Assembly (NCBI GenBank): GCA_025965775.1
Contig: JAOPWG010000328.1
Coordinates: forward strand, 1-7,043
DNA length: 7,043 nucleotides
Source: Modestobacter sp.
GTDB taxonomy: Bacteria; Actinomycetota; Actinomycetes; Mycobacteriales; Geodermatophilaceae
Reading direction: 5' to 3'
Of this stretch, positions 1 to 6,516 are shown piece after piece. Every line of letters begins with the position of its first letter. The first letter of the stretch is position 1. The notes beneath the pieces were generated by a model, which was given only the letters and a program-made list of their open reading frames with translations, had not been told where the DNA came from and did not search any database. The position numbers were made by a program, and so were the translations under genes.

Positions 1-470
1 TCGGCTGCGGGTTCACCGCGCAGATCGGCGCGATGCGGATCAACGAGGAGATCGACGCCCTGGAGGTCATGGGCATCCCCTCGCTGCCGTTCCTGGTGAC
101 CACCCGGATCATCGCCGGCTTCATCGCGGTCATCCCGCTGTACGTCATCGGGCTGCTCACCAGCTACTTCGCGACCCGGACGATCAGCACGACCGTGTAC
201 GGGCAGTCGGCGGGCACCTACGACCACTACTTCAACCTGTTCCTGCCCCCGCAGGACGTGCTGTGGTCCTTCGTCAAGGTGCTCGTCTTCGCCGTGGTGA
301 TCATCCTGACCCACTGCTACTACGGCTACCGGGCCGCCGGGGGCCCGGCCGGCGTCGGCCTGGCCGTCGGCCGCGCGGTGCGCTTCTCCATCGTGGCGGT
401 CAACGTCATCGACCTGTTCCTGTCGCTGGCCATCTGGGGCTCGACGACGACCGTGCGGATCGCCGGATGA
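1..470 (+). CDS. yrbEB: YrbEB, MlaE-family ABC transporter permease of the Mce system (5' partial)
   Basis: Inner-membrane permease subunit of an Mce lipid transporter, expected to pair with YrbEA and a MceG-type ATPase. The reading frame is open from base 3 and gives 155 residues, so the N-terminal part (roughly the first 100 or more residues of a family that is usually about 250-290 aa) lies outside the window. The visible part opens with the conserved MlaE/YrbE region GCGFTAQIGAM followed by INEEIDALEVMGI, the cytoplasmic EExDAL segment typical of the family. Three hydrophobic segments follow, at about bases 82-168, 258-329 and 378-440. The end, with AVGRAVRFSIVAVNVIDLF and a final WGSTTTVRIAG, is YrbE-like. 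Its position directly upstream of mceA, with a 4-base ATGA overlap, makes it the B rather than the A paralogue; that assignment rests on gene order and the conserved C-terminal pattern. The ATG at 33 is internal and not the start. Confidence 0.95.
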   Translation, partial: GCGFTAQIGAMRINEEIDALEVMGIPSLPFLVTTRIIAGFIAVIPLYVIGLLTSYFATRTISTTVYGQSAGTYDHYFNLFLPPQDVLWSFVKVLVFAVVIILTHCYYGYRAAGGPAGVGLAVGRAVRFSIVAVNVIDLFLSLAIWGSTTTVRIAG

Positions 471-1885
471 GTCGAGCCATGAGCGGCGCCGTGGTCCGTC
501 GCCGGGTGCAGGGGCTGGCGTTCCTCGTCGTCCTGGCGTTGCTGCTGGGGCTGTCGGTGGCGACCTACCGGAAGGCCTTCAGCGGGGCCGCGACGGTGAT
601 GCTGGAGACCGACACCATCGGCAACCAGCTGCAGGAGGCCAGCGACGTCAAGGTCCGCGGCGTGCTGGTGGGGGAGGTCCGCCGCGTCTCGGCCAGCGGG
701 GCCGGGGCGACGATCGAGCTGGCCATCGCCCCGGAGCACCTGGCCGAGATCCCGGCCGACGTGACCGCACGGCTGCTGCCCAAGACCCTGTTCGGCGAGC
801 GCTTCGTGTCCCTGGTCCCGCCGGCCGACCCGGGGAGGGCGCGGTTGGCCGACGGCGACGTCATCACCCAGGACCGCAGCGAGAACGCCATCGAGCTGCA
901 GCGGGTGGTCGACCACCTGCTGCCGCTGCTGCAGGCGGTCGCCCCCCAGGACCTCAGCTACACCCTCGGGGCGGTGGCCGACGCGCTGCGCGGCCGCGGG
1001 AACCGGCTGGGGCAGAACCTGGCCGACGTCGGCGCCTATGTGGGGCAGGTGAACACGGTGCTGCCCCAGCTGCAGGCCGACATCTCGCGCATCGCCGACG
1101 TGGCCGACGCCTACCACTCGGCAACCGGCGACCTGCTCGGGGTGCTCGACGACCTGTCGGTCACCAGCAGGACCCTGGTCGACCAGTCCGAGCAGCTGCG
1201 CCGGACGTTCACCGTCGTCGACTCCTCCGCGGGCACGGTCGCGGACTTCCTGACCAAGAACGAGTCGAACCTGATCTCGCTGGCAGCCACGTCCCGGCCG
1301 GTGCTGGGCCTGTTCGCCCGGTACTCGCCGGAGTACCCCTGCCTGCTCCACGGGCTCACCCGGTTCAACCCGCTGATCACCGAGGCCTTCGGGGGCGACG
1401 GCGACCCGGCGCTGAACCTGAACATCACCGTCACCCTGCCGCCGCGCAACCCCTACGTGCCCGGTGACCAGCCCGCCTATGTGGACACCTCGGGTCCCGA
1501 CTGTGCGGCGCTGGGGAACATCGACGGGGTGATCGCCGCGGCTGCCAACGGCAGCTACTACTGCCCGCCGCCACCGGCCGACGGCGTCCACTCCCCGGAC
1601 GACCCGGTCAACGGCAACCCGTCGTGCCTGGGCGGCCGGGGTGCCAACGACATCCCGGCGCAGAGCACCGGCGGGGGCTCGCTGGGGAACTCGCTGGGCA
1701 GCTCGCTGCCCTCGGGGCTGACCGACGGCGGCAGCTCTGGTGGGCTGGCCGGGTCCAGCGCGGAACTGGACTTCGTGCGCAGCATCCTGGGCTACCAGAC
1801 CGGAACCGACCCGGGCGCTGTCTCGGACCTTGCGGCGTCCACCATGGCGCCGCTGCTGCGGGGGACCCAGGTGAGTGTCCGATGA
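467..1885 (+). CDS. mceA: MceA, MCE/MlaD-domain subunit of Mce lipid transporter
   Basis: First Mce subunit, 472 aa, a membrane-anchored component of the hetero-hexameric lipid channel. A short basic N-terminus (RRR at 11-13) precedes one transmembrane segment at about 16-33. The MCE domain spans about 41-120, with the signature SDVKVRGVLVGEV at 59-71. A long Gln/Leu/Asp-rich helical region (Mce4/CUP1-type) runs to about 285. The C-terminal part has the MceA-typical YSPEYPCLLHGL and four cysteines at 292, 346, 366 and 387. It is followed by a Gly/Ser-rich linker (about 400-433) and a last block ending MAPLLRGTQVSVR. The ATG at 467 overlaps the yrbEB stop (ATGA); an in-frame ATG at 479 is an alternative, and neither has a strong Shine-Dalgarno. 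The frame is open upstream to 263 but that is overlap with yrbEB, not coding for MceA. The identification as MceA rests on order and on the YPCLL block. Confidence 0.96.
   Translation: MSRAMSGAVVRRRVQGLAFLVVLALLLGLSVATYRKAFSGAATVMLETDTIGNQLQEASDVKVRGVLVGEVRRVSASGAGATIELAIAPEHLAEIPADVTARLLPKTLFGERFVSLVPPADPGRARLADGDVITQDRSENAIELQRVVDHLLPLLQAVAPQDLSYTLGAVADALRGRGNRLGQNLADVGAYVGQVNTVLPQLQADISRIADVADAYHSATGDLLGVLDDLSVTSRTLVDQSEQLRRTFTVVDSSAGTVADFLTKNESNLISLAATSRPVLGLFARYSPEYPCLLHGLTRFNPLITEAFGGDGDPALNLNITVTLPPRNPYVPGDQPAYVDTSGPDCAALGNIDGVIAAAANGSYYCPPPPADGVHSPDDPVNGNPSCLGGRGANDIPAQSTGGGSLGNSLGSSLPSGLTDGGSSGGLAGSSAELDFVRSILGYQTGTDPGAVSDLAASTMAPLLRGTQVSVR
1869..1874 (+). promoter_or_regulatory. Ribosome binding site of mceB
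   Basis: AGGTGA matches the 16S rRNA anti-Shine-Dalgarno and ends 7 bases before the mceB ATG at 1882. It lies within the last codons of mceA and supports the ATG that overlaps the mceA stop as the true start. Confidence 0.7.
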
Positions 1886-2940
1886 GAGGACTCGCCGCTC
1901 CGATCACGAAGCTGGTGGTCTTCGCGCTGGTCACCATCCTGGCCAGCTACGTGCTGATCGCCACGATCACCAACGCCGGCTACGGCGCCCAGACCGCCTA
2001 CCGCGCGCAGTTCACCGACGTCGCGGGCCTGGTGACCGGCGACGAGGTGCGTATCGCCGGGGTCCGCGTCGGCCAGGTGACCAGCATCGAGGTGGCCCGG
2101 TCCGCCGGGACCACCATCGCCGAGGTCGGTCTGGACGTCTCCTCCGACGTCCGGCTGCCCGCCGGCGTCCAGGCGCTCATCCGCTACCGCAACCTGGTCG
2201 GCCAGCGCTACATCGCGCTCACCGAGGGTGACGGCTCCGCCGGGCGGTCGCTCGCCGCCGACGGCATGATCCCGCTGGCCCGCACCAAGCCCGCGCTGGA
2301 CCTGACCACGCTGTTCGGCGGCTTCCAGCCGCTGTTCCAGGCGCTCTCCCCGGATGACGTGAACCGGCTGTCCTACGAGATCATCCAGGTCTTCCAGGGC
2401 GAGGGGGGCACGGTGCAGAGCCTGCTGGGCCACGTCGCCTCCCTGACCTCCTCGCTGGCGGACAAGGACGCCGTCATCGGCAGCGTGATCGACAACCTGA
2501 ACAGCGTGGTGGGCACGGTCGCCGCGCGGGACCAGCAGCTGTCGGACCTGGTCGTCTCGCTGCAGCAGTTCGTCAGCGGGCTGTCGGCCGATCGGAACGC
2601 CATCTTCGACTCGCTGCAGACGATCGACGGGTTGGCCGGGGCGACCACCGACCTGCTCAGCCAGGCCCGCGCGCCGCTGGCCGCCGACATCAAGTCCCTC
2701 GGCGACCTGTCGGGCAACCTGGCCGACACCGGTGATGTGCTGCAGTCCTTCCTGCAGCGGGCGCCCACGAAGATCGACCTGCTCACCCGGACGGCGATCA
2801 ACGGCAGCTGGTTCAACTTCTACCTCTGTTCGGCCTCCGGGGTGGTCACCCTCCCGGCGACGGGCACCTCCGGCGGCGCCCCGATCGGCCTGCAGGTCCC
2901 CTCCGGTGGCGCCGCCAACGGAAGCGCGGGGTGCAGGTGA
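1882..2940 (+). CDS. mceB: MceB, MCE/MlaD-domain subunit of Mce lipid transporter
   Basis: Second Mce subunit, 352 aa, close to the usual MceB length. A single N-terminal membrane anchor lies at about 11-29. The MCE domain is at about 36-115, with the core VRIAGVRVGQV at 56-66 and NLVGQRYIAL later in the domain. It is followed by the MceB-typical PALDLTTLFGGFQPLFQAL and DVNRLSYEIIQVFQGEGG, then a long helical region predicted to form part of the periplasmic needle. The C-terminus carries the MceB hallmark GSWFNFYLC and a short Gly/Ser/Pro tail ending in GCR; the only two cysteines are 316 and 351. The start ATG at 1882 is set by an AGGTGA ribosome site and by the ATGA overlap with mceA. The stop overlaps the mceC start by one base. 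Nothing is truncated. Confidence 0.97.
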   Translation: MRGLAAPITKLVVFALVTILASYVLIATITNAGYGAQTAYRAQFTDVAGLVTGDEVRIAGVRVGQVTSIEVARSAGTTIAEVGLDVSSDVRLPAGVQALIRYRNLVGQRYIALTEGDGSAGRSLAADGMIPLARTKPALDLTTLFGGFQPLFQALSPDDVNRLSYEIIQVFQGEGGTVQSLLGHVASLTSSLADKDAVIGSVIDNLNSVVGTVAARDQQLSDLVVSLQQFVSGLSADRNAIFDSLQTIDGLAGATTDLLSQARAPLAADIKSLGDLSGNLADTGDVLQSFLQRAPTKIDLLTRTAINGSWFNFYLCSASGVVTLPATGTSGGAPIGLQVPSGGAANGSAGCR

Positions 2941-3971
2941 TGGCCCCGTCCAAGCCGTTCCGCGACCGGAACCCGGCGGTCATCGGTGCGATCAGCCTGG
3001 CGGTGATCGCGCTGCTGGTGCTGCTGGCGTTCAACGCCTCCTCCCTGCCGCTGATCGGCGGCGGGACGGTCTACCGCGCGCAGTTCAGCGAGGCGGCCGG
3101 GCTCAAGACCGACGACCCGGTCCGCATCGCGGGGGTCAAGGTCGGCAAGGTCGAGGGCCTCCAGCTCGAGGACGGCGCGGTCACCGTCGAGTTCCGGGTC
3201 CGCGACGCCTTCGTGGGCGACCGCAGCGAGGCGGCGATCAAGATCGAGACGGTGCTGGGCGCGAAGTATCTGGCGCTGGTGCCCCGCGGGGAGTCGGCGC
3301 TGGACCCCGGTGACCGGATCCCGGTCGACCGGACGGCCTCGCCCTACGACGTGGTGGAGGCCTTCTCCGGCCTGGCCACCACGGTGGACACGATCGACAC
3401 CGGGCAGCTGGCCCGGTCCTTCGCGGTGCTGTCGGACACCCTCAGCGGCACCCCCGACGAGGTGCGCACCTCGCTGGACGGGCTGTCCCGCCTGTCGCAG
3501 ACGATCGCCTCCCGCGACGCCCAGCTCAAACAGCTGCTCACCGCGACCCGTGACGTCACCCAGGTGCTCGCCGACCGCAACGGCGAGTTCACCAAGCTGA
3601 TCGTGGACTCCAACACGCTGCTCACCGCGGTCCAGCAGCGCCGGGCGCTGATCGACTCGATCCTGACCAGCACCCAGAAACTGTCGACCCAGCTGAGCGG
3701 CCTGGTGCAGGACAACACCGCGGCGCTGACCCCGGCGCTGGCCCAGCTGTCCACGGTCACCGACATCCTGGAGCGCAACCGGCAGGCGCTCGGCTCCACG
3801 GTGGAGAAGCTCGCGCCGTTCGTGCGGGTCTTCACCAACACCCTGGGCAACGGCCGCTGGTTCGACTCCTTCGTCGACAACCTGATCCCCGGCGTCGTCG
3901 GGGCCGCCCTGTGCGGTGGCTCCCCGGCGGTCGGTGGCCCGCAGACCTGCTCCCCGGGAGGTGGCCGATGA
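2940..3971 (+). CDS. mceC: MceC, MCE/MlaD-domain subunit of Mce lipid transporter
   Basis: Third Mce subunit, 343 aa. The N-terminus has FRDRNPAVIGA before a transmembrane segment at about 13-31, a pattern usual for MceC. The MCE domain is at about 43-120, with VRIAGVKVGKV at 61-71 and LGAKYLALVP near its end. The helical region begins after SPYDVVEAFSGL and is rich in Gln, Leu, Ser and Thr. The C-terminal domain has GNGRWFDSFVDNL and two cysteines (325, 337) before a Gly-rich end. The ATG at 2940 is preferred because it gives a TGATG stop-start overlap with mceB; in-frame GTG codons at 2931 and 2937 are possible but would only lengthen the protein by one to three residues. GGGGTG at 2928-2933 is a possible weak ribosome site. 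Confidence 0.96.
   Translation: MAPSKPFRDRNPAVIGAISLAVIALLVLLAFNASSLPLIGGGTVYRAQFSEAAGLKTDDPVRIAGVKVGKVEGLQLEDGAVTVEFRVRDAFVGDRSEAAIKIETVLGAKYLALVPRGESALDPGDRIPVDRTASPYDVVEAFSGLATTVDTIDTGQLARSFAVLSDTLSGTPDEVRTSLDGLSRLSQTIASRDAQLKQLLTATRDVTQVLADRNGEFTKLIVDSNTLLTAVQQRRALIDSILTSTQKLSTQLSGLVQDNTAALTPALAQLSTVTDILERNRQALGSTVEKLAPFVRVFTNTLGNGRWFDSFVDNLIPGVVGAALCGGSPAVGGPQTCSPGGGR
3957..3963 (+). promoter_or_regulatory. Ribosome binding site of mceD
   Basis: GGAGGTG is the best Shine-Dalgarno match I found at the gene junctions. It ends 4 bases before the ATG at 3968 and lies in the last codons of mceC, fixing the mceD start at the ATGA overlap rather than at the in-frame upstream GTG at 3911. Confidence 0.8.
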
Positions 3972-5206
3972 CGGGCCGATTGCAGCGCGGTGTGGCGCTG
4001 GTGGCGGCGCTCGTCCTGATCGGTGCGGTGGGCTGGACCGTGCTGCGCCCGGCTGGCCAGATGCGGGTGACCGCCTGGTTCGACGCCGCCGTCGGGCTCT
4101 ACTCCGGCTCCGACGTGCGCGTGCTGGGCATCCCGGTCGGCACCGTCACCGACGTGGTGCCGATGGGCGACCGGGTCAAGGTCAGCATGCTGGTCGACGA
4201 CCACTACGACATCCCCGCGGACGCGAAGGCCGTCGTCCTGGCGCCGTCGCTGGTCAGTGACCGCTACGTGCAGTTCGCCCCCGTCTACAGCGGCGGGGCG
4301 ACCATGCGGGACGGCGCCGAGGTCCCTCTGGAGCGCACGGCGACGCCGGTCGAGCTCGACGCCGTCTACGGCGCGCTGGACGACCTGTCGGTCGCGCTGG
4401 GCCCGACCGGGGCCAACGCCGACGGCGCGCTGCAGGACCTGCTCCACACCGGGGCGGCCAACCTCGACGGCAACGGCGCGGCGCTGAACCAGACGCTCAC
4501 CGGCTTCTCCCAGGCGGTCCGCACGCTCGCCGAGGGACGGGACAACCTGTTCTCCTCGGTGGACAACCTCCAGGTGTTCACCAGCGCGCTGGCCTCCGTG
4601 GACTCCCAGGTGGCCCAGTTCAACGACAACATGGCGGCGGTGGCCGCGCAGCTGGCCGGCGAGCGCGACGACCTGGCCAAGGCGATCGCGCTGCTGTCCC
4701 AGGCACTGGGACAGGTGTCCACCTTCGTGCAGCAGAACGCCGCCCTCCTCACCACCAACGTCAACCGGCTGGCCGACGTGACCCTCACCCTGGTGCAGCA
4801 GCGCAGCGCGCTGGCCCAGGTGCTCGACGTCGCCCCGGCGGCGCTGGGCAACGTGGCGCACGCCTACAACCCGACCTACGGAACGCTGGACACCCGGGAC
4901 AACTCGGTGGGCTCCACCAACCCGGAGGTCGTGGTCTGCCAGCTGCTCGGCGCCTCCGGGCGGCTGCAGCTGGCCGGGGTGGACCTGAACAATGTGGCCG
5001 CGGTGCTCGCGCTGCCGCCGACCGAGCAGATCTGCAGCCGGGTGCTGTCCGGGGACGCCAACGCCGATGGCTCGCTCGACGACGGCAACGGCAACGGGAC
5101 GCCGGACCTGCAGGAGCTGCTGACGTCCATCTTCTCGCCGTCGGCCGGCGGGGCGGGCGGCGCTGGTCTCGTGGGCCTGCCCGGGATCGGCGGGGTGGGC
5201 CAGTGA
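3968..5206 (+). CDS. mceD: MceD, MCE/MlaD-domain subunit of Mce lipid transporter
   Basis: Fourth Mce subunit, 412 aa. One membrane anchor lies at about 8-26. The MCE domain is at about 31-112, with YSGSDVRVLGIPVGTV at 45-60, the form seen in MceD proteins, and LVSDRYVQFAPVY near the end of the domain. A long helical region follows from about 130 to 300 (Gln, Ala, Leu, Asn rich), then a C-terminal domain starting near AHAYNPTYGTLDTRDN. The only two cysteines are 324 and 356. Directly after them is an Asp/Asn/Gly-rich stretch, residues 363-383, that reads as two EF-hand-like calcium loops. The protein ends in a Gly-rich tail with GLVGLPGIGGVGQ. The start is supported by a strong ribosome site. 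The stop overlaps the mceE GTG start by 4 bases. The calcium motif is not something I recall as a general MceD feature. Confidence 0.95.
   Translation: MTGRLQRGVALVAALVLIGAVGWTVLRPAGQMRVTAWFDAAVGLYSGSDVRVLGIPVGTVTDVVPMGDRVKVSMLVDDHYDIPADAKAVVLAPSLVSDRYVQFAPVYSGGATMRDGAEVPLERTATPVELDAVYGALDDLSVALGPTGANADGALQDLLHTGAANLDGNGAALNQTLTGFSQAVRTLAEGRDNLFSSVDNLQVFTSALASVDSQVAQFNDNMAAVAAQLAGERDDLAKAIALLSQALGQVSTFVQQNAALLTTNVNRLADVTLTLVQQRSALAQVLDVAPAALGNVAHAYNPTYGTLDTRDNSVGSTNPEVVVCQLLGASGRLQLAGVDLNNVAAVLALPPTEQICSRVLSGDANADGSLDDGNGNGTPDLQELLTSIFSPSAGGAGGAGLVGLPGIGGVGQ
5054..5116 (+). other. Tandem EF-hand-like calcium-loop motif in MceD
   Basis: Codes for MceD residues 363-383. The first loop has D363, N365, D367, G368 and D371 in the DxNxDGxxD spacing. 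The second has D372, N374, N376, G377, D380 and E383, which fits all of the key loop positions 1, 3, 5, 6, 9 and 12 of an EF-hand-type site. The NGTPD wording resembles bacterial thrombospondin-type-3 or dockerin-like calcium loops. Calcium binding is an inference from spacing alone. Confidence 0.6.
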
Positions 5207-5289
5207 CCGGCGACCACGCCCGCCCGCGCGGCCGCGGGCACCGGCGGGCCGGTGCCCTGCTGGGCGCGGCGCTGCTGCTGTCCGGCTGC
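5203..5289 (+). other. Lipoprotein signal peptide of MceE
   Basis: Codes for residues 1-29: basic n-region rich in Arg, hydrophobic core AGALLGAALLL, and lipobox LSGC with cleavage expected before Cys29. It should direct Lgt lipidation and LspA cleavage, anchoring MceE by lipid instead of a transmembrane helix. The two Arg at 14-15 are not followed by a twin-arginine consensus. Confidence 0.9.
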
Positions 5290-6516
5290 GGCTTCCGCGG
5301 CGCCTACTCCTTCGACCTACCCGGCGGCGCGGACGTGGGCAACGCGCCCTACACCGTGCAGATCCAGTTCGCCGACGTGCTGGACCTGGTCCCGCAGTCG
5401 GGGGTGCGGGTGGCCGACGTGCCGGTGGGCCGGGTGCAGGACATCACGCTGTCCGGCGACTGGACCGCGACGGTGACCGTCGAGGTGAACGGGGACGTCG
5501 ACCTGCCGGCCAACGCGGTGGCGATGATCCAGCAGTCCTCGCTGCTGGGGGAGAAGTACGTCGAGCTGGCCGCGCCGGGCAGCGAGGCGCCCACCGGGAA
5601 GCTCGGCGACGGCTCGCTGATCACGCTGGACCGCACCAACCGCAACGTCGAGGTCGAGGAGTTGCTCGGCGCGATGTCGCTGGTGCTCAACGGCGGCGGC
5701 CTGGCCCAGCTGCAGACCATCAACTCCGAGCTCGGGCAGGCGCTGCAGGGCCGTGAGGACGCCGTCCGGAACACGCTCACCCAGCTGGACACCTTCATCG
5801 GTGGCCTGGACCGGCAGAAGGCGGAGATCAACCGGGCGCTGGACAGCGTCAACGCCCTCGCCACGACACTGCGGGCGGGCACCGACACCATCACCACCGC
5901 GCTGGACACCATCGGGCCGGGCCTGGACGTCGTCAACCAGCAGCGGGACCTGCTCGTCGGGATGCTGCAGAGCCTGGCCAGGCTCGGCGACGTCGGCACC
6001 CGGGTGATCGACCAGTCCGGCGCGGACACGGTGGCCAACCTGCAGTCGCTGCAGCCGATCCTGTCCCAGCTGGCCGCCGCCGGTCCTGATCTGGCCGGCG
6101 CGCTGGACCTGATGCTGACCTTCCCGTTCCCGGCCAGCTCGCTGAGCGCGCTGCAGTACCGCCCGGACCTGCGCACCGGGGGGTACGGCCTGTTCACGAA
6201 CATGACCGCGGACCTGAACCTGGACCTGACCGAGCTGCTCTGCCGCTACGCCATCGTCCCCACCACCGGCGCCCTCGCGGTGCTCGACCCCGTCGACGTG
6301 GCCAACGGTGCCTGCGGGACCGTCCAGGCCACCGGCTCCGGAGGAGGCGGCGGCTCGAACGCCACCGGCTCCACCGGGCAGTCGACGACGACCCAGACGT
6401 TCAGCCTGCCCACGCTGCCGGACCTCACCGGCGTCGTGCCCGACCTGTCCCGGGAGACCAGTGGCGTGCTCGGCCTGCCCGGCATCCCCGGCCTGACGAC
6501 GGGGGCGACCCAGTGA
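5203..6516 (+). CDS. mceE: MceE, lipoprotein MCE-domain subunit (LprK-like)
   Basis: Fifth Mce subunit, 437 aa, and the only one made as a lipoprotein. The Arg-rich N-terminus and hydrophobic stretch 16-26 lead to the lipobox LLSGC with the lipidated cysteine at residue 29, followed by GFRGAYSFDLPGG as in LprK-type proteins. The MCE domain is at about 50-127, with VRVADVPVGRV and SLLGEKYVEL. The MceE-typical LNGGGLAQLQTINSELGQAL opens the long helical region. The C-terminal domain has cysteines 347 and 371, then a Gly/Ser/Thr-rich linker including GSGGGGGSNATGS (about 378-395) and a tail with GVLGLPGIPGL. The GTG start at 5203 overlaps the mceD stop (GTGA) and places the lipobox at the usual distance. 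Only a weak GGGGTGGG at 5192-5199 could serve as ribosome site. Confidence 0.96.
   Translation: MTGDHARPRGRGHRRAGALLGAALLLSGCGFRGAYSFDLPGGADVGNAPYTVQIQFADVLDLVPQSGVRVADVPVGRVQDITLSGDWTATVTVEVNGDVDLPANAVAMIQQSSLLGEKYVELAAPGSEAPTGKLGDGSLITLDRTNRNVEVEELLGAMSLVLNGGGLAQLQTINSELGQALQGREDAVRNTLTQLDTFIGGLDRQKAEINRALDSVNALATTLRAGTDTITTALDTIGPGLDVVNQQRDLLVGMLQSLARLGDVGTRVIDQSGADTVANLQSLQPILSQLAAAGPDLAGALDLMLTFPFPASSLSALQYRPDLRTGGYGLFTNMTADLNLDLTELLCRYAIVPTTGALAVLDPVDVANGACGTVQATGSGGGGGSNATGSTGQSTTTQTFSLPTLPDLTGVVPDLSRETSGVLGLPGIPGLTTGATQ

Noticed and set aside
263..466. Upstream extension of the mceA frame to a GTG at 263
   Set aside because: The extension translates to an Arg/Gly/Pro-rich string inside the conserved end of yrbEB. 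The ATG at 467 gives a normal MceA N-terminus with its membrane anchor.
326..1591. Long open frame on the minus strand (421 codons) opposite mceA
   Set aside because: Same composition artefact, and it crosses the yrbEB/mceA junction.
1624..1881. Upstream extension of the mceB frame to 1624
   Set aside because: It overlaps the mceA C-terminus and gives low-complexity Arg/Gly protein; the ATG at 1882 has a ribosome site and starts a typical MceB.
3344..4861. Long open frame on the minus strand (505 codons) opposite mceC and mceD
   Set aside because: Its translation is rich in Arg, Gly, Val and His with no recognisable domain. It lies opposite two clear Mce genes in DNA with very high GC, where stop codons on the other strand are rare.
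5236..5289. Twin-arginine signal in MceE because of paired arginines (residues 14-15)
   Set aside because: No S/T-RR-x-F-L-K type consensus follows; a standard Sec lipoprotein signal with lipobox LSGC explains the sequence.
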